DNA of 62,440 nucleotides from an uncultured Candidatus Actinomarina sp. (GTDB lineage: Bacteria > Actinomycetota > Acidimicrobiia > Actinomarinales > Actinomarinaceae). A program made the translations under genes and the position numbers. A model generated the notes under the pieces. It made no database searches and was not told the origin of the DNA. It was given only the letters and a program-made list of their open reading frames with translations. The stretch is taken from assembly GCA_902599555.1 (NCBI GenBank), contig CACKFQ010000005.1, forward strand, positions 1 to 62,440, given 5' to 3'. Each line of letters begins with the position of its first letter. The stretch's first letter is position 1. Of the stretch, positions 50,290 through 57,517 are shown piece after piece.

Positions 50290-50446
50290 TTGAGTTTTTT
50301 TAAATTTTAAAAAGAATAACTTAAGAATATTAAAATAAATAGTAGGACTTCCTTTCGTGCTTTGAGCCACTTTTGAAGACGATAAAACAAAAATTTACAG
50401 CCACAGGGAGTCTTTTGCTATTTTTATGAAAAAGGTCGTAAAAAGT

Positions 50447-50526
50447 GAAAATCCCGACTGATCTTGCGACCTTCCGGGATTTTCTTACTATCTTCTATTC
50501 GGTCTTGCGACTTCATTTCTGATAGT
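50447..50526 (-). ncRNA. Candidate small RNA, copy 1 (downstream copy)
   Basis: In the minus sense the RNA starts about 50526 with hairpin A (ACTATC ... GATAGT, enclosing GTC-GCAA-GAC) and ends with hairpin B, outer stem GAAAATCCCG/CGGGATTTTC enclosing GGTC-GCAA-GATC. Both loops are GCAA (GNRA) tetraloops; hairpin B ends in a short U-run and would also terminate transcription. Length about 80-85 nt. It is preceded by its own promoter (50533-50561) and palindrome (50581-50588). In copy 2 the inner stem of hairpin A reads ATC-GCAA-GAT, a compensatory change. No open frame of note. Confidence 0.65.
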
Positions 50527-50532
50527 TATATA

Positions 50533-50561
50533 AAAATAGTATGTTTTGGATACTTTGACAA
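50533..50561 (-). promoter_or_regulatory. Promoter of small RNA copy 1
   Basis: Minus-strand TTGTCA (50561-50556), 17-base spacer, TATTTT (50538-50533). The expected start, about 7 bases on, is the first base of hairpin A. Confidence 0.6.
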
Positions 50562-50580
50562 GATTTTTTTGATAGTTTTT

Positions 50581-50588
50581 TTCGCGAA
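50581..50588. promoter_or_regulatory. Palindrome upstream of the copy 1 promoter
   Basis: TTCGCGAA, a perfect 8-bp palindrome followed on the minus strand by an A-run, ends 19 bp before the -35 box. The same element sits at the same distance in copy 2, so it is probably an activator or sigma-accessory site. Confidence 0.55.
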
Positions 50589-50661
50589 CTTTTATACATA
50601 AATTTTATAAATTTGAAGTTTTGGGAATGTTTATCATTATAAAAAAATCTAGCAAGAAGCA

Positions 50662-50743
50662 AAAATCCCGATTGATCTTGCGACCCTTCGGGATTTTCTG
50701 TTCTATCTTCTTTTCTATCTTGCGATTTCTTTTCCGATAGTGT
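50662..50743 (-). ncRNA. Candidate small RNA, copy 2 (upstream copy)
   Basis: Same plan as copy 1. Hairpin A (CTATC at 50740 ... GATAG at 50703) encloses ATC-GCAA-GAT within purine-rich internal loops (both sides read GAAAAGAA); hairpin B (outer stem AAAATCCCGA/TCGGGATTTT) encloses GGTC-GCAA-GATC and ends in five T. The outer stem of hairpin B shifts its pairing by one step relative to copy 1 while staying complementary, which supports an RNA function. Promoter at 50750-50778, palindrome at 50798-50805. Confidence 0.65.
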
Positions 50744-50749
50744 TCTTTA

Positions 50750-50778
50750 AATATACGTTAGTTTTTGTTCTTATGCAA
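50750..50778 (-). promoter_or_regulatory. Promoter of small RNA copy 2
   Basis: Minus-strand TTGCAT (50778-50773), 17-base spacer, TATATT (50755-50750), placing the start near 50743. Confidence 0.6.
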
Positions 50779-50797
50779 GAGATTTACTAATGTATTT

Positions 50798-50805
50798 TTC
50801 GCGAA
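50798..50805. promoter_or_regulatory. Palindrome upstream of the copy 2 promoter
   Basis: TTCGCGAA, 19 bp before the -35 box, the same spacing as in copy 1; it lies 11 bp beyond the stop of the 50817 gene. Confidence 0.55.
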
Positions 50806-50816
50806 GTTTTTGTGGA

Positions 50817-51269
50817 TTATTCCTCTTCATAAAAATTAAAAGAAGTGAATTCCTTTTGAATCTCTTTAATGGAGACATCATCAACTTGGACATTGTAAAC
50901 TTCACCGTTGCGAAACGAAAACTGTAAATAATTACTCTCTACGACTTCTAAATTAATAATGTCGAAAGTGTTTTTTATTACGGAAAGGGTTTTTTCCTTG
51001 GTTCGAAGAATAACTTTTGTATCTATTATTTCAATAACTGGTTGGAATGCACTTTGTAATGTTATAAGTAATTGAAGAAGGCCAAAAAACAATAGCAAGT
51101 AATATAAATATTCTTCCCTTGCGTTAGACCCAAAATCTCCAAGTCTAAAATATTTAATCATTAATTGTCTAAAGGGACCCGTAATAATGTTGTCAACTCC
51201 AACATATGTAAGAGCACTTCCCCTTAAGAGTGGGAGAAACAAACTACTTCTATCACGATAAAATTTCAT
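50817..51269 (-). CDS. Hypothetical membrane-associated protein
   Basis: 150 aa from the ATG at 51269 (MKFYRDRSSLFLPLLRG). A longer start at 51344 would overlap the divergent phosphatase gene, so I prefer this one. One or two hydrophobic stretches (about 54-75: YLYYLLLFFGLLQLLITL), then a strand-rich soluble C-terminal part (VIEIIDTKVILRTKEKT; YNVQVDDVSIKEIQKEF). No family recognised; resembles small PH-like membrane proteins in layout. Confidence 0.55.
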   Translation of the reverse strand: MKFYRDRSSLFLPLLRGSALTYVGVDNIITGPFRQLMIKYFRLGDFGSNAREEYLYYLLLFFGLLQLLITLQSAFQPVIEIIDTKVILRTKEKTLSVIKNTFDIINLEVVESNYLQFSFRNGEVYNVQVDDVSIKEIQKEFTSFNFYEEE

Positions 51270-51308
51270 ATATTTTTCTCTTAAGCTATCAGAATAACCT
51301 AATTTAGC

Positions 51309-51314
51309 TATTGT
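51309..51314 (+). promoter_or_regulatory. -10 box of a leaderless promoter for the phosphatase-acyltransferase operon
   Basis: TATTGT plus six bases, then the ATG at 51321; no Shine-Dalgarno. Confidence 0.4.
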
Positions 51315-51320
51315 TTTTGT

Positions 51321-52016
51321 ATGGAAATTGTATTGATTAGACATGGCCAGCCAGAATGGATGCCAGGAGATGTATATACAAAAAACCCAGGTTTAACTTC
51401 ACTGGGAAAATTACAATCTGAAAAGTCATCTGCAGTATTTGAGGAAAATAGCGTTGATGAAATATGGGTTTCTCCCCTGAAGCGTGCTCAAGAAACTTTT
51501 ACTCCATTCAAAGAAAAAAATATAGGAAAATCTATTCATACATACGAATGGCTACAAGAAATGCAAGACGAGGAGGAAGAAGCCTTATACGGAAAAGGTA
51601 CTGAGGAAGTAATGGCTTTTTTTGCAAAAAGAAACTCACAGTCATTTGAAGAGTGGAGTGAAGCTAGTCATGGTAAATATATGGAACTCTTCAGTAAAAA
51701 TATAGTTTCTAACCTAGAGATAGAACTTGGCAACAGGGGAATTGTTGCTTTAGATGCAGAGTACGATAGAAGGTTTGATTTAAGTGAGTCGAGTATTGAA
51801 AGGCTTATGATTATTTCACATGCAGGAACAATGTCAGTCTTGTTATCATATTTTTTAAATATGCCTCTTTATGCTTGGACGTGGAGAAAGTTTCTTCCAA
51901 GACACACTGGCCATACAACGTTAAAATCTACCCAAATTTCAGGTGGTCACTTTTTCAGACTTAAAGAGTTTAATAATGTCTCTTTTACCGATAGTGACGA
52001 AGAACAAACATACTAA
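51321..52016 (+). CDS. Histidine phosphatase family protein (phosphoglycerate mutase-like)
   Basis: 231 aa. N-terminal LIRHGQPEWMPGD carries the R-H-G catalytic histidine; VSPLKRAQETFTPF near 52 gives the second Arg; LMIISHAGTMSVLLSYF near 168 gives the S-H-A second histidine. These phosphatases act on small molecules; substrate unknown. First of three plus-strand genes followed by two acyltransferases, so a lipid or lipid-linked sugar phosphate is possible (inference). Confidence 0.88.
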   Translation: MEIVLIRHGQPEWMPGDVYTKNPGLTSLGKLQSEKSSAVFEENSVDEIWVSPLKRAQETFTPFKEKNIGKSIHTYEWLQEMQDEEEEALYGKGTEEVMAFFAKRNSQSFEEWSEASHGKYMELFSKNIVSNLEIELGNRGIVALDAEYDRRFDLSESSIERLMIISHAGTMSVLLSYFLNMPLYAWTWRKFLPRHTGHTTLKSTQISGGHFFRLKEFNNVSFTDSDEEQTY

Positions 52017-52040
52017 GATAATTTTAACTACAAAAAAATT

Positions 52041-52709
52041 ATGCCTTATACAAGAGTTTTACCTGAGGTAACGATAAGCGAACTTACGCCAAGAAAAAGA
52101 AGATTCTTTTTAAAACATCTCGCAAGATTTTTACTGTTGTTTGAAAGCGTTAAAGTAAAGGGGTCTTTTTTAGATAATAAACGAGTAATTGTAACTGCTG
52201 CGCCACACCAGTCCGGCAAAGATGAATATTTGATGATTTTGATGATCTTAGCTTTGGATATAGATGTCTGTTATCTTTCCGCAAAATGGACTATGAGAAG
52301 AATTCCTATTCCATTTGTTAAACCAAAAGATATTGATAATCAAGGAATTCCTTGGCCATTAGGTTGGCTACAAGAAATAGTGTTTAGAAAATTCGGTGCC
52401 ATCCCTGTAGATAGAAAAGGAAACAGTGGGCAGTACGACTCTGTGGTACAAGAGCTGCTTAAAAGAGATAACTTTTTATTAATTATTACTCCTGAAGGTA
52501 GGTTTGATGCAACCAGGTTTAGAAGTAGTTTTTTATATTTAGCTAAAGAACTAGACGCTTCAGTGATGCCAGTGCAAATCGATTATGAGCATGACACTTT
52601 ACAGTTTTTAAGTAGTTTAAATCTTGATGGTTCTGAGGATGAAGTTATACAAAGGCTTCGTTTCTGTTTTGATGGAGTTAAGGGAAGAAAAAGTAGGTTT
52701 AAGGCTTAA
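52041..52709 (+). CDS. PlsC-type acyltransferase
   Basis: 222 aa. TAAPHQSGKDEYLM near 52 gives H-x4-D; FGAIPVDRKGNSGQ near 115 and ITPEGRFDATRF near 147 (P-E-G-R/T) form the other acyltransferase motifs. Likely acylates a lysophospholipid or similar. A paralogue lies at 17925-18590 (same spacing of motifs and a similar sequence around each). Its stop overlaps the next ATG by one base. Confidence 0.8.
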   Translation: MPYTRVLPEVTISELTPRKRRFFLKHLARFLLLFESVKVKGSFLDNKRVIVTAAPHQSGKDEYLMILMILALDIDVCYLSAKWTMRRIPIPFVKPKDIDNQGIPWPLGWLQEIVFRKFGAIPVDRKGNSGQYDSVVQELLKRDNFLLIITPEGRFDATRFRSSFLYLAKELDASVMPVQIDYEHDTLQFLSSLNLDGSEDEVIQRLRFCFDGVKGRKSRFKA

Positions 52710-53560
52710 TGGAAGAAAAGATCTACCAACTCATTAAAGAAAGAAACCCCTGGTTATTAAAAGATAGCTTTCTGTCTAAAACTATTTACACCTTATTGAA
52801 AAAATATCTTAGATATGATGAAACTGTTTTTGTTGGAAATCATATCCAGGGCATGACTGGCGAAGAGGCTTTTAATTGGTTGGGCAGTGAGTATACAAGT
52901 AACTCTTCTGTTGAAGGTCTTGAAAACATACCAAAAGATGGAAAGTTTTTAATTGTATCAAATCACCCTATGGGAGCTGCAGATGCTATTGCTTTATATC
53001 ATACAATTTATCCAGCCCGTAATGATCTTTTCTTTTTTGCAAATGAACTTTTTGTATATCTGTTGGGTGCTTTCCATGACCTACTAGCACCTGTTGTTTG
53101 GAATAAAGAAAAAGAAACTCACTCTGCAAATAAAGTAACACTTGAACGGCTTAGTGTGTTTTTTGGTAAAGGAAGGCCTGGCATTATTTTCCCCTCTGGT
53201 CGCCTCTCTAGACTTACTTTTTTTGGCGTATGGGATAGGCCTTGGGAGAAAACTCCAATTGCGCTCGCAAAAAAATATAATTTCCCGTTAATTCCAGTCT
53301 ATGTAGAGGGGAGAAACTCTTGGTTCTTTTATTTTGCCTCATATGTAAATAAACAACTTAGAGATGTTTCACAATTAAACGAGTTATTTAATAAAAGAGA
53401 TAAAAATATATCTATAAAGATTGGCAAACCAGTAAGTGTGAGTTCGTTAAGTGATAATAGCGATATTGCAGTAAATCAGTTGCGATACAAATCAGAGAGT
53501 TTACGAAAAAAGGCTTTATTGAAGTTAAATAGGTTTACTTACCTAAGAAATTTCAGATAA
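52709..53560 (+). CDS. Lysophospholipid acyltransferase family protein
   Basis: 283 aa. LIVSNHPMGAADAIALY near 90 (N-H-P-x-x-x-x-D) and IIFPSGRLSR near 155 (F-P-x-G-x-x-S) mark the acyltransferase fold; LIPVYVEGRNSWFF near 195 is the following strand. This pattern is closer to the hemolysin/OlsB-like acyltransferases than to PlsC. Translationally coupled (TAATG) to the acyltransferase upstream, so the two may act in sequence on the same lipid. Confidence 0.82.
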   Translation: MEEKIYQLIKERNPWLLKDSFLSKTIYTLLKKYLRYDETVFVGNHIQGMTGEEAFNWLGSEYTSNSSVEGLENIPKDGKFLIVSNHPMGAADAIALYHTIYPARNDLFFFANELFVYLLGAFHDLLAPVVWNKEKETHSANKVTLERLSVFFGKGRPGIIFPSGRLSRLTFFGVWDRPWEKTPIALAKKYNFPLIPVYVEGRNSWFFYFASYVNKQLRDVSQLNELFNKRDKNISIKIGKPVSVSSLSDNSDIAVNQLRYKSESLRKKALLKLNRFTYLRNFR

Positions 53561-53562
53561 TT

Positions 53563-54540
53563 CTACTCTACAACTTCACCAGTGCTTGGGCTAACACCCA
53601 AGTTTCCAACCATATATCCAAACAAAAGTGGTGTAGTAACTAAACCGCCAAGTCCATAAAATCTCCAAGTAAGCTCATAAACACTCTGTGCTTGATTAAT
53701 AAGTAGGTATAAAACAAAAAATAATCCATACAGCGAAGCAATTGCAGCTGCACTTACTTGTATTTTTCTATCATGATCAGTGGTGTAATACCAGTTTGTT
53801 ACTCTAAATACTCCGAAACTAAAAAGACTTCCTATGCCAATAATCAACAGCATTAGTCTTATGTTTCCTAAAGAAGCATGTACTGATACATATAGAAAAG
53901 AAAGAAAATAAAGCAAGGCCATTTGCTTTGATGACATTTTAAATCGTATCGCATAAACATATACAACGCTTGCAAGCATAGATTGAAAAAATAAGGTCCC
54001 TGCCGCAAAAGCGTCATCATAACCAAAAAAAACTTCATACTGTAAATATGGATGAAGGAACTGCGTGATAAACATGACCAAAGCATAGATTGTTGATACT
54101 GCTACAACTGAAGCTGTATCTAGTTGGTCTTTGCTAGGTCTTGTTGTAAAGACATAATCTAACATTAAAAATGCACCAAGAAATAACATGAGGTGTGATG
54201 GAGAAACAAGTGGTTCAACACCTGTCTCTATACCAAGTAATGTATGCCACACAGCATCTGATGCTCCACCAACTCCAAAGATAACTGCACCTAAAACTCC
54301 GACGTCAAACTTGTAGTCTTTCATTTTATTTTTTACATACATTGCTACTAAAACTGAAAAAGCATATCCGGAATATAAAACACCGTGCCATGGAGTAAAA
54401 AATGTTTCAATACCGTCTAACAAATATGTATGTGCGCTCGAATCTATCCATGCACCAATAAAAAACCAAAGCATAGCGATGATAAATAGTTTTCTGTCTT
54501 TTTCATCTGTTATTACAACAGGTGATAATTTATTGAACAT
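53563..54540 (-). CDS. Hypothetical polytopic membrane protein
   Basis: 325 aa with about eight or nine membrane helices. Recurrent histidines at helix ends (DSSAHTYLLDG; FFTPWHGVLYSG; DAVWHTLLG; VSPSHLMLFLG) are conspicuous and could bind metal or heme, but no family is recognised. Convergent with the acyltransferase gene (2 bases between stops). TATACT lies six bases before the ATG, so the message is leaderless. Confidence 0.75.
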   Translation of the reverse strand: MFNKLSPVVITDEKDRKLFIIAMLWFFIGAWIDSSAHTYLLDGIETFFTPWHGVLYSGYAFSVLVAMYVKNKMKDYKFDVGVLGAVIFGVGGASDAVWHTLLGIETGVEPLVSPSHLMLFLGAFLMLDYVFTTRPSKDQLDTASVVAVSTIYALVMFITQFLHPYLQYEVFFGYDDAFAAGTLFFQSMLASVVYVYAIRFKMSSKQMALLYFLSFLYVSVHASLGNIRLMLLIIGIGSLFSFGVFRVTNWYYTTDHDRKIQVSAAAIASLYGLFFVLYLLINQAQSVYELTWRFYGLGGLVTTPLLFGYMVGNLGVSPSTGEVVE

Positions 54541-54546
54541 ATAAAC

Positions 54547-54552
54547 AGTATA
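54547..54552 (-). promoter_or_regulatory. -10 box of a leaderless promoter for the membrane protein gene
   Basis: TATACT, six bases before the ATG at 54540; no Shine-Dalgarno. Confidence 0.5.
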
Positions 54553-54596
54553 AACCCAAAGCTTTCTGGGTATTTAGGAAATTAAGTCACACAAGA

Positions 54597-54602
54597 TAAA
54601 AT
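54597..54602 (+). promoter_or_regulatory. -10 box of a leaderless promoter for the permease gene
   Basis: TAAAAT plus six bases, then the GTG at 54609. It supports GTG as the start. Confidence 0.5.
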
Positions 54603-54608
54603 GAGTCT

Positions 54609-55775
54609 GTGGAAAACAAAGAATTTAATCGAACACTTACCTTAAAGAGTTCTATTTATTTGGGCTTAAGCTCAATGATTGGAGCTGGGCTTTTTAATAA
54701 TATAGCTCCTACAGCAAAAATAAGTTCTTATGGTGCGATCCTTGGATTGCTTTTAGCTTCAACGTTAGCAATAGCAAATGCTTCTTCCTCTGCTCAACTC
54801 TCATCATTGTTTCCAAAAACTGGTGGTACGTATTTGTATGCAAATGAAGTACTAGGAAAACCTTATGCAATTATCGCTGGTGCAGTGTTCATTATTGGTA
54901 AAACAATCAGCTGTGTCGCAATAGCCCTAACAGTAGGAAACTATCTCTCTCCTGTGTATGGAAAAGAAATTGGTGTTATTTTATGTCTTTTGGTGTTTTT
55001 GTTAAGTTTTTCTGGCATCCATAAAACTGCAGAGATTGCTACATGGTTTGTTTGGATAATTTTTGGACTGCTTTTATTTTATACTGTCTCTATCCTCTCA
55101 ACGCCTGGTGTTGATTTAAGTATTCCGATCTTTGAGAGTGTGTCTTTTAATAGTATTTTGTTGTCTGCAAGTATATGGTTTTTTGCTTTTACCGGATATT
55201 CAAGACTTGCCACATTTGGAGAGGAAATTAAAAACCCTAAAGAAATTATCCCTACAGCAATTTTTACTGGTCTAGGGGTAATAATCCTGTTGTATTTTGG
55301 AATTACTTGGTTAACTCTATCAATAATCAGTCCCGAACTGATTATGAACTCTAATACTCCTCTTCTTGTTGCCATGGACGTAAGTAGGTTTTCGGAATTT
55401 TCGTTTTTAATTGTTTTTGCTTCTTCTATTACAATGGTTTCTGTATTCCTTGCGCTGATGCCTGGAATTAGCAGAATATATGTTTCGCTTTCCAGAGACA
55501 GGGTGCTTCCAAAAGCTTTTTCAAAAATTCATAAAAAATTTAACTCTGCTTATTTCTCAGAAGGCTTTGTACTCATCTCTGTGATAGTAGGTATTTATAG
55601 TTTTGATGTTGTTGGGTCTATAAAGCTAAGTTCCTTTTTTATTTTGATATATTATACGATTACGAACTTGTGTGTAATCAAGCTGAAAAAAGATGATCGA
55701 CTTTATTCTGTCGCAATTGCTTTCTATGGATTTTCAGCCTGTCTTGTGTTTGCACTTGCTTTATTAGTTCTTTAA
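54609..55775 (+). CDS. APC-family amino acid permease
   Basis: 388 aa, GTG start, about 11-12 membrane helices. The first helix carries LGLSSMIGAGLFNNIAP (G-S/A-x-I-G-x-G substrate site of the APC fold), and TGGTYLYANEVLG near 70 and the WFFAFTGYSRLATFGEEIKNP stretch near 195 (in pieces) are typical of amino acid/polyamine antiporters. Substrate unknown; it is shorter than most APC members, missing part of the last helices. An imperfect terminator hairpin follows. Confidence 0.9.
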   Translation: MENKEFNRTLTLKSSIYLGLSSMIGAGLFNNIAPTAKISSYGAILGLLLASTLAIANASSSAQLSSLFPKTGGTYLYANEVLGKPYAIIAGAVFIIGKTISCVAIALTVGNYLSPVYGKEIGVILCLLVFLLSFSGIHKTAEIATWFVWIIFGLLLFYTVSILSTPGVDLSIPIFESVSFNSILLSASIWFFAFTGYSRLATFGEEIKNPKEIIPTAIFTGLGVIILLYFGITWLTLSIISPELIMNSNTPLLVAMDVSRFSEFSFLIVFASSITMVSVFLALMPGISRIYVSLSRDRVLPKAFSKIHKKFNSAYFSEGFVLISVIVGIYSFDVVGSIKLSSFFILIYYTITNLCVIKLKKDDRLYSVAIAFYGFSACLVFALALLVL

Positions 55776-55783
55776 CAAACAAA

Positions 55784-55799
55784 CCGGGATTACTCCCGG
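55784..55799 (+). terminator. Hairpin after the permease gene
   Basis: CCGGGA-TTAC-TCCCGG, 6-bp GC-rich perfect stem starting 9 bases after the stop codon at 55775. The T-tail is short, so termination efficiency is doubtful. Confidence 0.5.
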
Positions 55800-55915
55800 C
55801 TTGCCATCAGTGACCTGTGAAAATTTCCCCCAAAATGTTTCACGAAGTTCATGAGAAGTTTTATTTCTTCCTATTTCATTATATAAATAAGAGGGTGAGA
55901 AATCTTTAGAAGTGC

Positions 55916-55973
55916 TTTTTTCACAAATAAATATGCTTTGTGAAAAAAATATCACAATCTTGCAGGGTTGTGA
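55916..55973. promoter_or_regulatory. Two TCACA-type palindromes three helical turns apart
   Basis: TTTTTTCACAAA (55916-55927) pairs perfectly with TTTGTGAAAAAA (55937-55948). TCACAA (55952-55957) pairs with TTGTGA (55968-55973). Centres are about 30 bp apart. The second overlaps the -35 box at 55960-55965, a typical operator arrangement. These lie in the 324-base stretch between the permease and the SRPBCC gene, otherwise without a gene. Confidence 0.5.
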
Positions 55974-55988
55974 AATGAGAATTATACT
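55960..55988 (+). promoter_or_regulatory. Promoter upstream of the SRPBCC gene
   Basis: TTGCAG (55960-55965), 17-base spacer, TATACT (55983-55988). A start near 55995 would make a leader of about 105 bases, or a small RNA, before the gene at 56100, which also has its own leaderless box. Confidence 0.5.
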
Positions 55989-55997
55989 GATTTTATT

Positions 55998-56059
55998 GGT
56001 CAATCACGTGTATGCGTTGCAAATCACTCAAACACACTTCCATAGGTGGTTGACCTATG
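55998..56059 (+). promoter_or_regulatory. Leader segment with two mutually exclusive stems
   Basis: GGTCAA (55998-56003) can pair with TTGACC (56050-56055), or CATAGGT (56041-56047) with ACCTATG (56053-56059). Both share ACC, so only one can form at a time. This resembles a switch but no ligand motif or terminator is recognised. Confidence 0.35.
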
Positions 56060-56087
56060 TCTGATTTTATATATACCCTAAAATATT

Positions 56088-56093
56088 TATTCT
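56088..56093 (+). promoter_or_regulatory. -10 box of a leaderless promoter for the SRPBCC gene
   Basis: TATTCT plus six bases, then the ATG at 56100; no Shine-Dalgarno. Confidence 0.45.
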
Positions 56094-56099
56094 TAGTTT

Positions 56100-56591
56100 A
56101 TGCAAAGATTTAAAACCACAAACAGTATGACTTATGATTGTTCTGTGGAAAGCTTATGGGAAATTGTTTCATCCCCTAACTACTTAAGCATCGTTCACCC
56201 TTTTTGTAAGGAAAATCCAACTATTCAATGGAGCAAGGATCATCATGAAGACAAAATAGTCTATTTAAATAATAGGTACTATATAAGAAAATTTGTTAGT
56301 TGGAAAGTTTTACAAGGGTATGATCTTTGGATAGGCAGTAATAATAATAATCAATCTTTTGTTGAGTGGAGATTAGAAGAAGTAAATAGTGGATCAAAGC
56401 TGACTATTACCGTTTATCCGTTTTTGTTAAGCTCCTGGCCAAAGGTGTTTTCTTTTTTTCCTTATTTTTTATATATAAATATTAAACTTAAGTCTTACCT
56501 GTTTTCAGTACTCAGTGGTATTGAATGGTATATTAAAGAAAAAACTCCTGTTCCTAAAAATCAATTTGGTAGACATAGTTGGTTTTCTTAA
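56100..56591 (+). CDS. SRPBCC-fold (START/Bet v1-like) protein
   Basis: 163 aa. The first half follows the polyketide-cyclase/SRPBCC pattern: YDCSVESLWEIVSSPNYLS near 15 (the V-x-x-V/L-W helix), then alternating strands (KIVYLNNRYYIRKF; SFVEWRLEEVNSGSKLTITV). A hydrophobic stretch near 115-135 (FLLSSWPKVFSFFPYFLYI) suggests a membrane-associated member. Such folds bind or turn over hydrophobic ligands. Function not known. It starts after an unusually structured upstream region. Confidence 0.72.
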   Translation: MQRFKTTNSMTYDCSVESLWEIVSSPNYLSIVHPFCKENPTIQWSKDHHEDKIVYLNNRYYIRKFVSWKVLQGYDLWIGSNNNNQSFVEWRLEEVNSGSKLTITVYPFLLSSWPKVFSFFPYFLYINIKLKSYLFSVLSGIEWYIKEKTPVPKNQFGRHSWFS

Positions 56592-56592
56592 A

Positions 56593-57093
56593 TTAATGTT
56601 CTCTTGATCTAGATGAGTTAGACATTGTCTTTTCTAGAGAGCCGTTAGAAAATATATAAGATTCAACACTATCGACTAAATGTTTTCCATTTTGTGATTT
56701 TTGCATAATTACATCTACAGTCATGCCCTCATAAGGTGAGATTAAAGTTATTGAGTGTTGTCTAAATTTTTTTGATGATTGATCTCTTCGGATTACATCA
56801 CTAATCATATTGCTTGACTCCCAGGACCAATCCTCACCAACAGCAACAAACTTGCATATGTGTTTTGTCTGTGATTTGTCTATTCTTGCTCCAGGGCAAA
56901 CCAACATTGATCCCTCAACCCAAGGGTTCAAACCCAGGCCGTCAATTTTTGGAAAAGCTATATTAAATGAATCGTCAACAATTGCCTCAATATCACCTTT
57001 TTTAAAATTACGTTCTTTTATGATTTCAGAAATTGTATTTTGAATCTGAAATAGTGACTCCTCGTCTAAGTTTTCAAGATTTTCTCTGTCCAT
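56593..57093 (-). CDS. Hypothetical protein
   Basis: 166 aa, not recognised. Acidic N-terminal helix (ENLEDEESLFQIQNTISEI-like), then strands (GLNPWVEGSMLVCPGARID; CKFVAVGEDWSWESSNMI; MTVDVIMQKSQNGKHLVD). A small mixed fold, probably cytoplasmic. Converges with the SRPBCC gene 1 base away. Confidence 0.6.
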   Translation of the reverse strand: MDRENLENLDEESLFQIQNTISEIIKERNFKKGDIEAIVDDSFNIAFPKIDGLGLNPWVEGSMLVCPGARIDKSQTKHICKFVAVGEDWSWESSNMISDVIRRDQSSKKFRQHSITLISPYEGMTVDVIMQKSQNGKHLVDSVESYIFSNGSLEKTMSNSSRSREH

Positions 57094-57126
57094 AATTACA
57101 TATAAACAGTCAAGTAAGACACTTTC

Positions 57127-57282
57127 CTATTCTTCTTCTAGAGCTAGTTTCTGACCTGCTGTTTTTTTTCCTCTTAAGTCTTGAATGTCTACACGAATTA
57201 GACCAATAACAAATATGGTTAATGTGCCGACCGGAAATAGAAGAATTAAAAACAGTGGTGAAGAAGTTAATGTCTCTAGCAT
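57127..57282 (-). CDS. Small single-helix membrane protein
   Basis: 51 aa: MLETLTSSPLFLILLFPVGT, then LTIFVIGLIRVDIQDLRG and a charged tail ending LALEEE. One or two short membrane stretches. TAATAT lies six bases before the ATG, the leaderless pattern of many neighbours, which argues that this short gene is real. It holds most of the otherwise empty 57.1-57.3 kb stretch. Confidence 0.5.
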   Translation of the reverse strand: MLETLTSSPLFLILLFPVGTLTIFVIGLIRVDIQDLRGKKTAGQKLALEEE

Positions 57283-57288
57283 GTTTTT

Positions 57289-57294
57289 ATATTA
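57289..57294 (-). promoter_or_regulatory. -10 box of a leaderless promoter for the small membrane gene
   Basis: TAATAT, six bases before the ATG at 57282. Confidence 0.4.
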
Positions 57295-57332
57295 ACAAAA
57301 TTATATAGTATAATTAAATCCAGAGGAGAAAT

Positions 57333-57488
57333 ATGGTAAAACTTGGTTTATACGCAAGCATGGTGTCTGTAATAGCATCAGTGCTTATTTATATTGTTTT
57401 AGATGACTCTCAACTTGCGATTTATGTAGGTCTATGGGCACCAACGTTAATTCTTTATAGCCAGGCTTACGAACAAGCAAATAAGTAA
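57333..57488 (+). CDS. Small membrane protein
   Basis: 51 aa: MVKLGLYASMVSVIASVLIY, then VLDDSQLAIYVGLWAPTLIL and a short polar end (SQAYEQANK). Two membrane helices. AGAGGAG stands 3-4 bases before the ATG and TATAAT (57309-57314) is about 19 bases upstream, a plausible ordinary promoter. Function unknown. Confidence 0.55.
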   Translation: MVKLGLYASMVSVIASVLIYIVLDDSQLAIYVGLWAPTLILYSQAYEQANK

Positions 57489-57517
57489 CTTGGTTTAGGT
57501 ATAAATTTAAACCTTAC

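Noticed and set aside
50445..50740. The twin elements as a CRISPR-like or REP repeat array
   Set aside because: Only two copies, diverged, with own promoters and covarying stems; no regular spacers and no cas genes.
51270..51344. Longer start for the 50817-51269 gene
   Set aside because: It would overlap the divergent phosphatase gene and has no ribosome site or -10 box.
55764..56003. A 79-codon minus-strand open frame between the permease and SRPBCC genes
   Set aside because: It runs through the palindromes and a terminator-like hairpin, has no protein-like pattern and no promoter or Shine-Dalgarno; the stretch reads better as regulatory DNA.
56920..56945. GGGTTCAAACCC, like a tRNA T-arm
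   Set aside because: No acceptor stem or anticodon arm around it, the loop is too short, and it lies inside the coding frame of the 56593-57093 gene.
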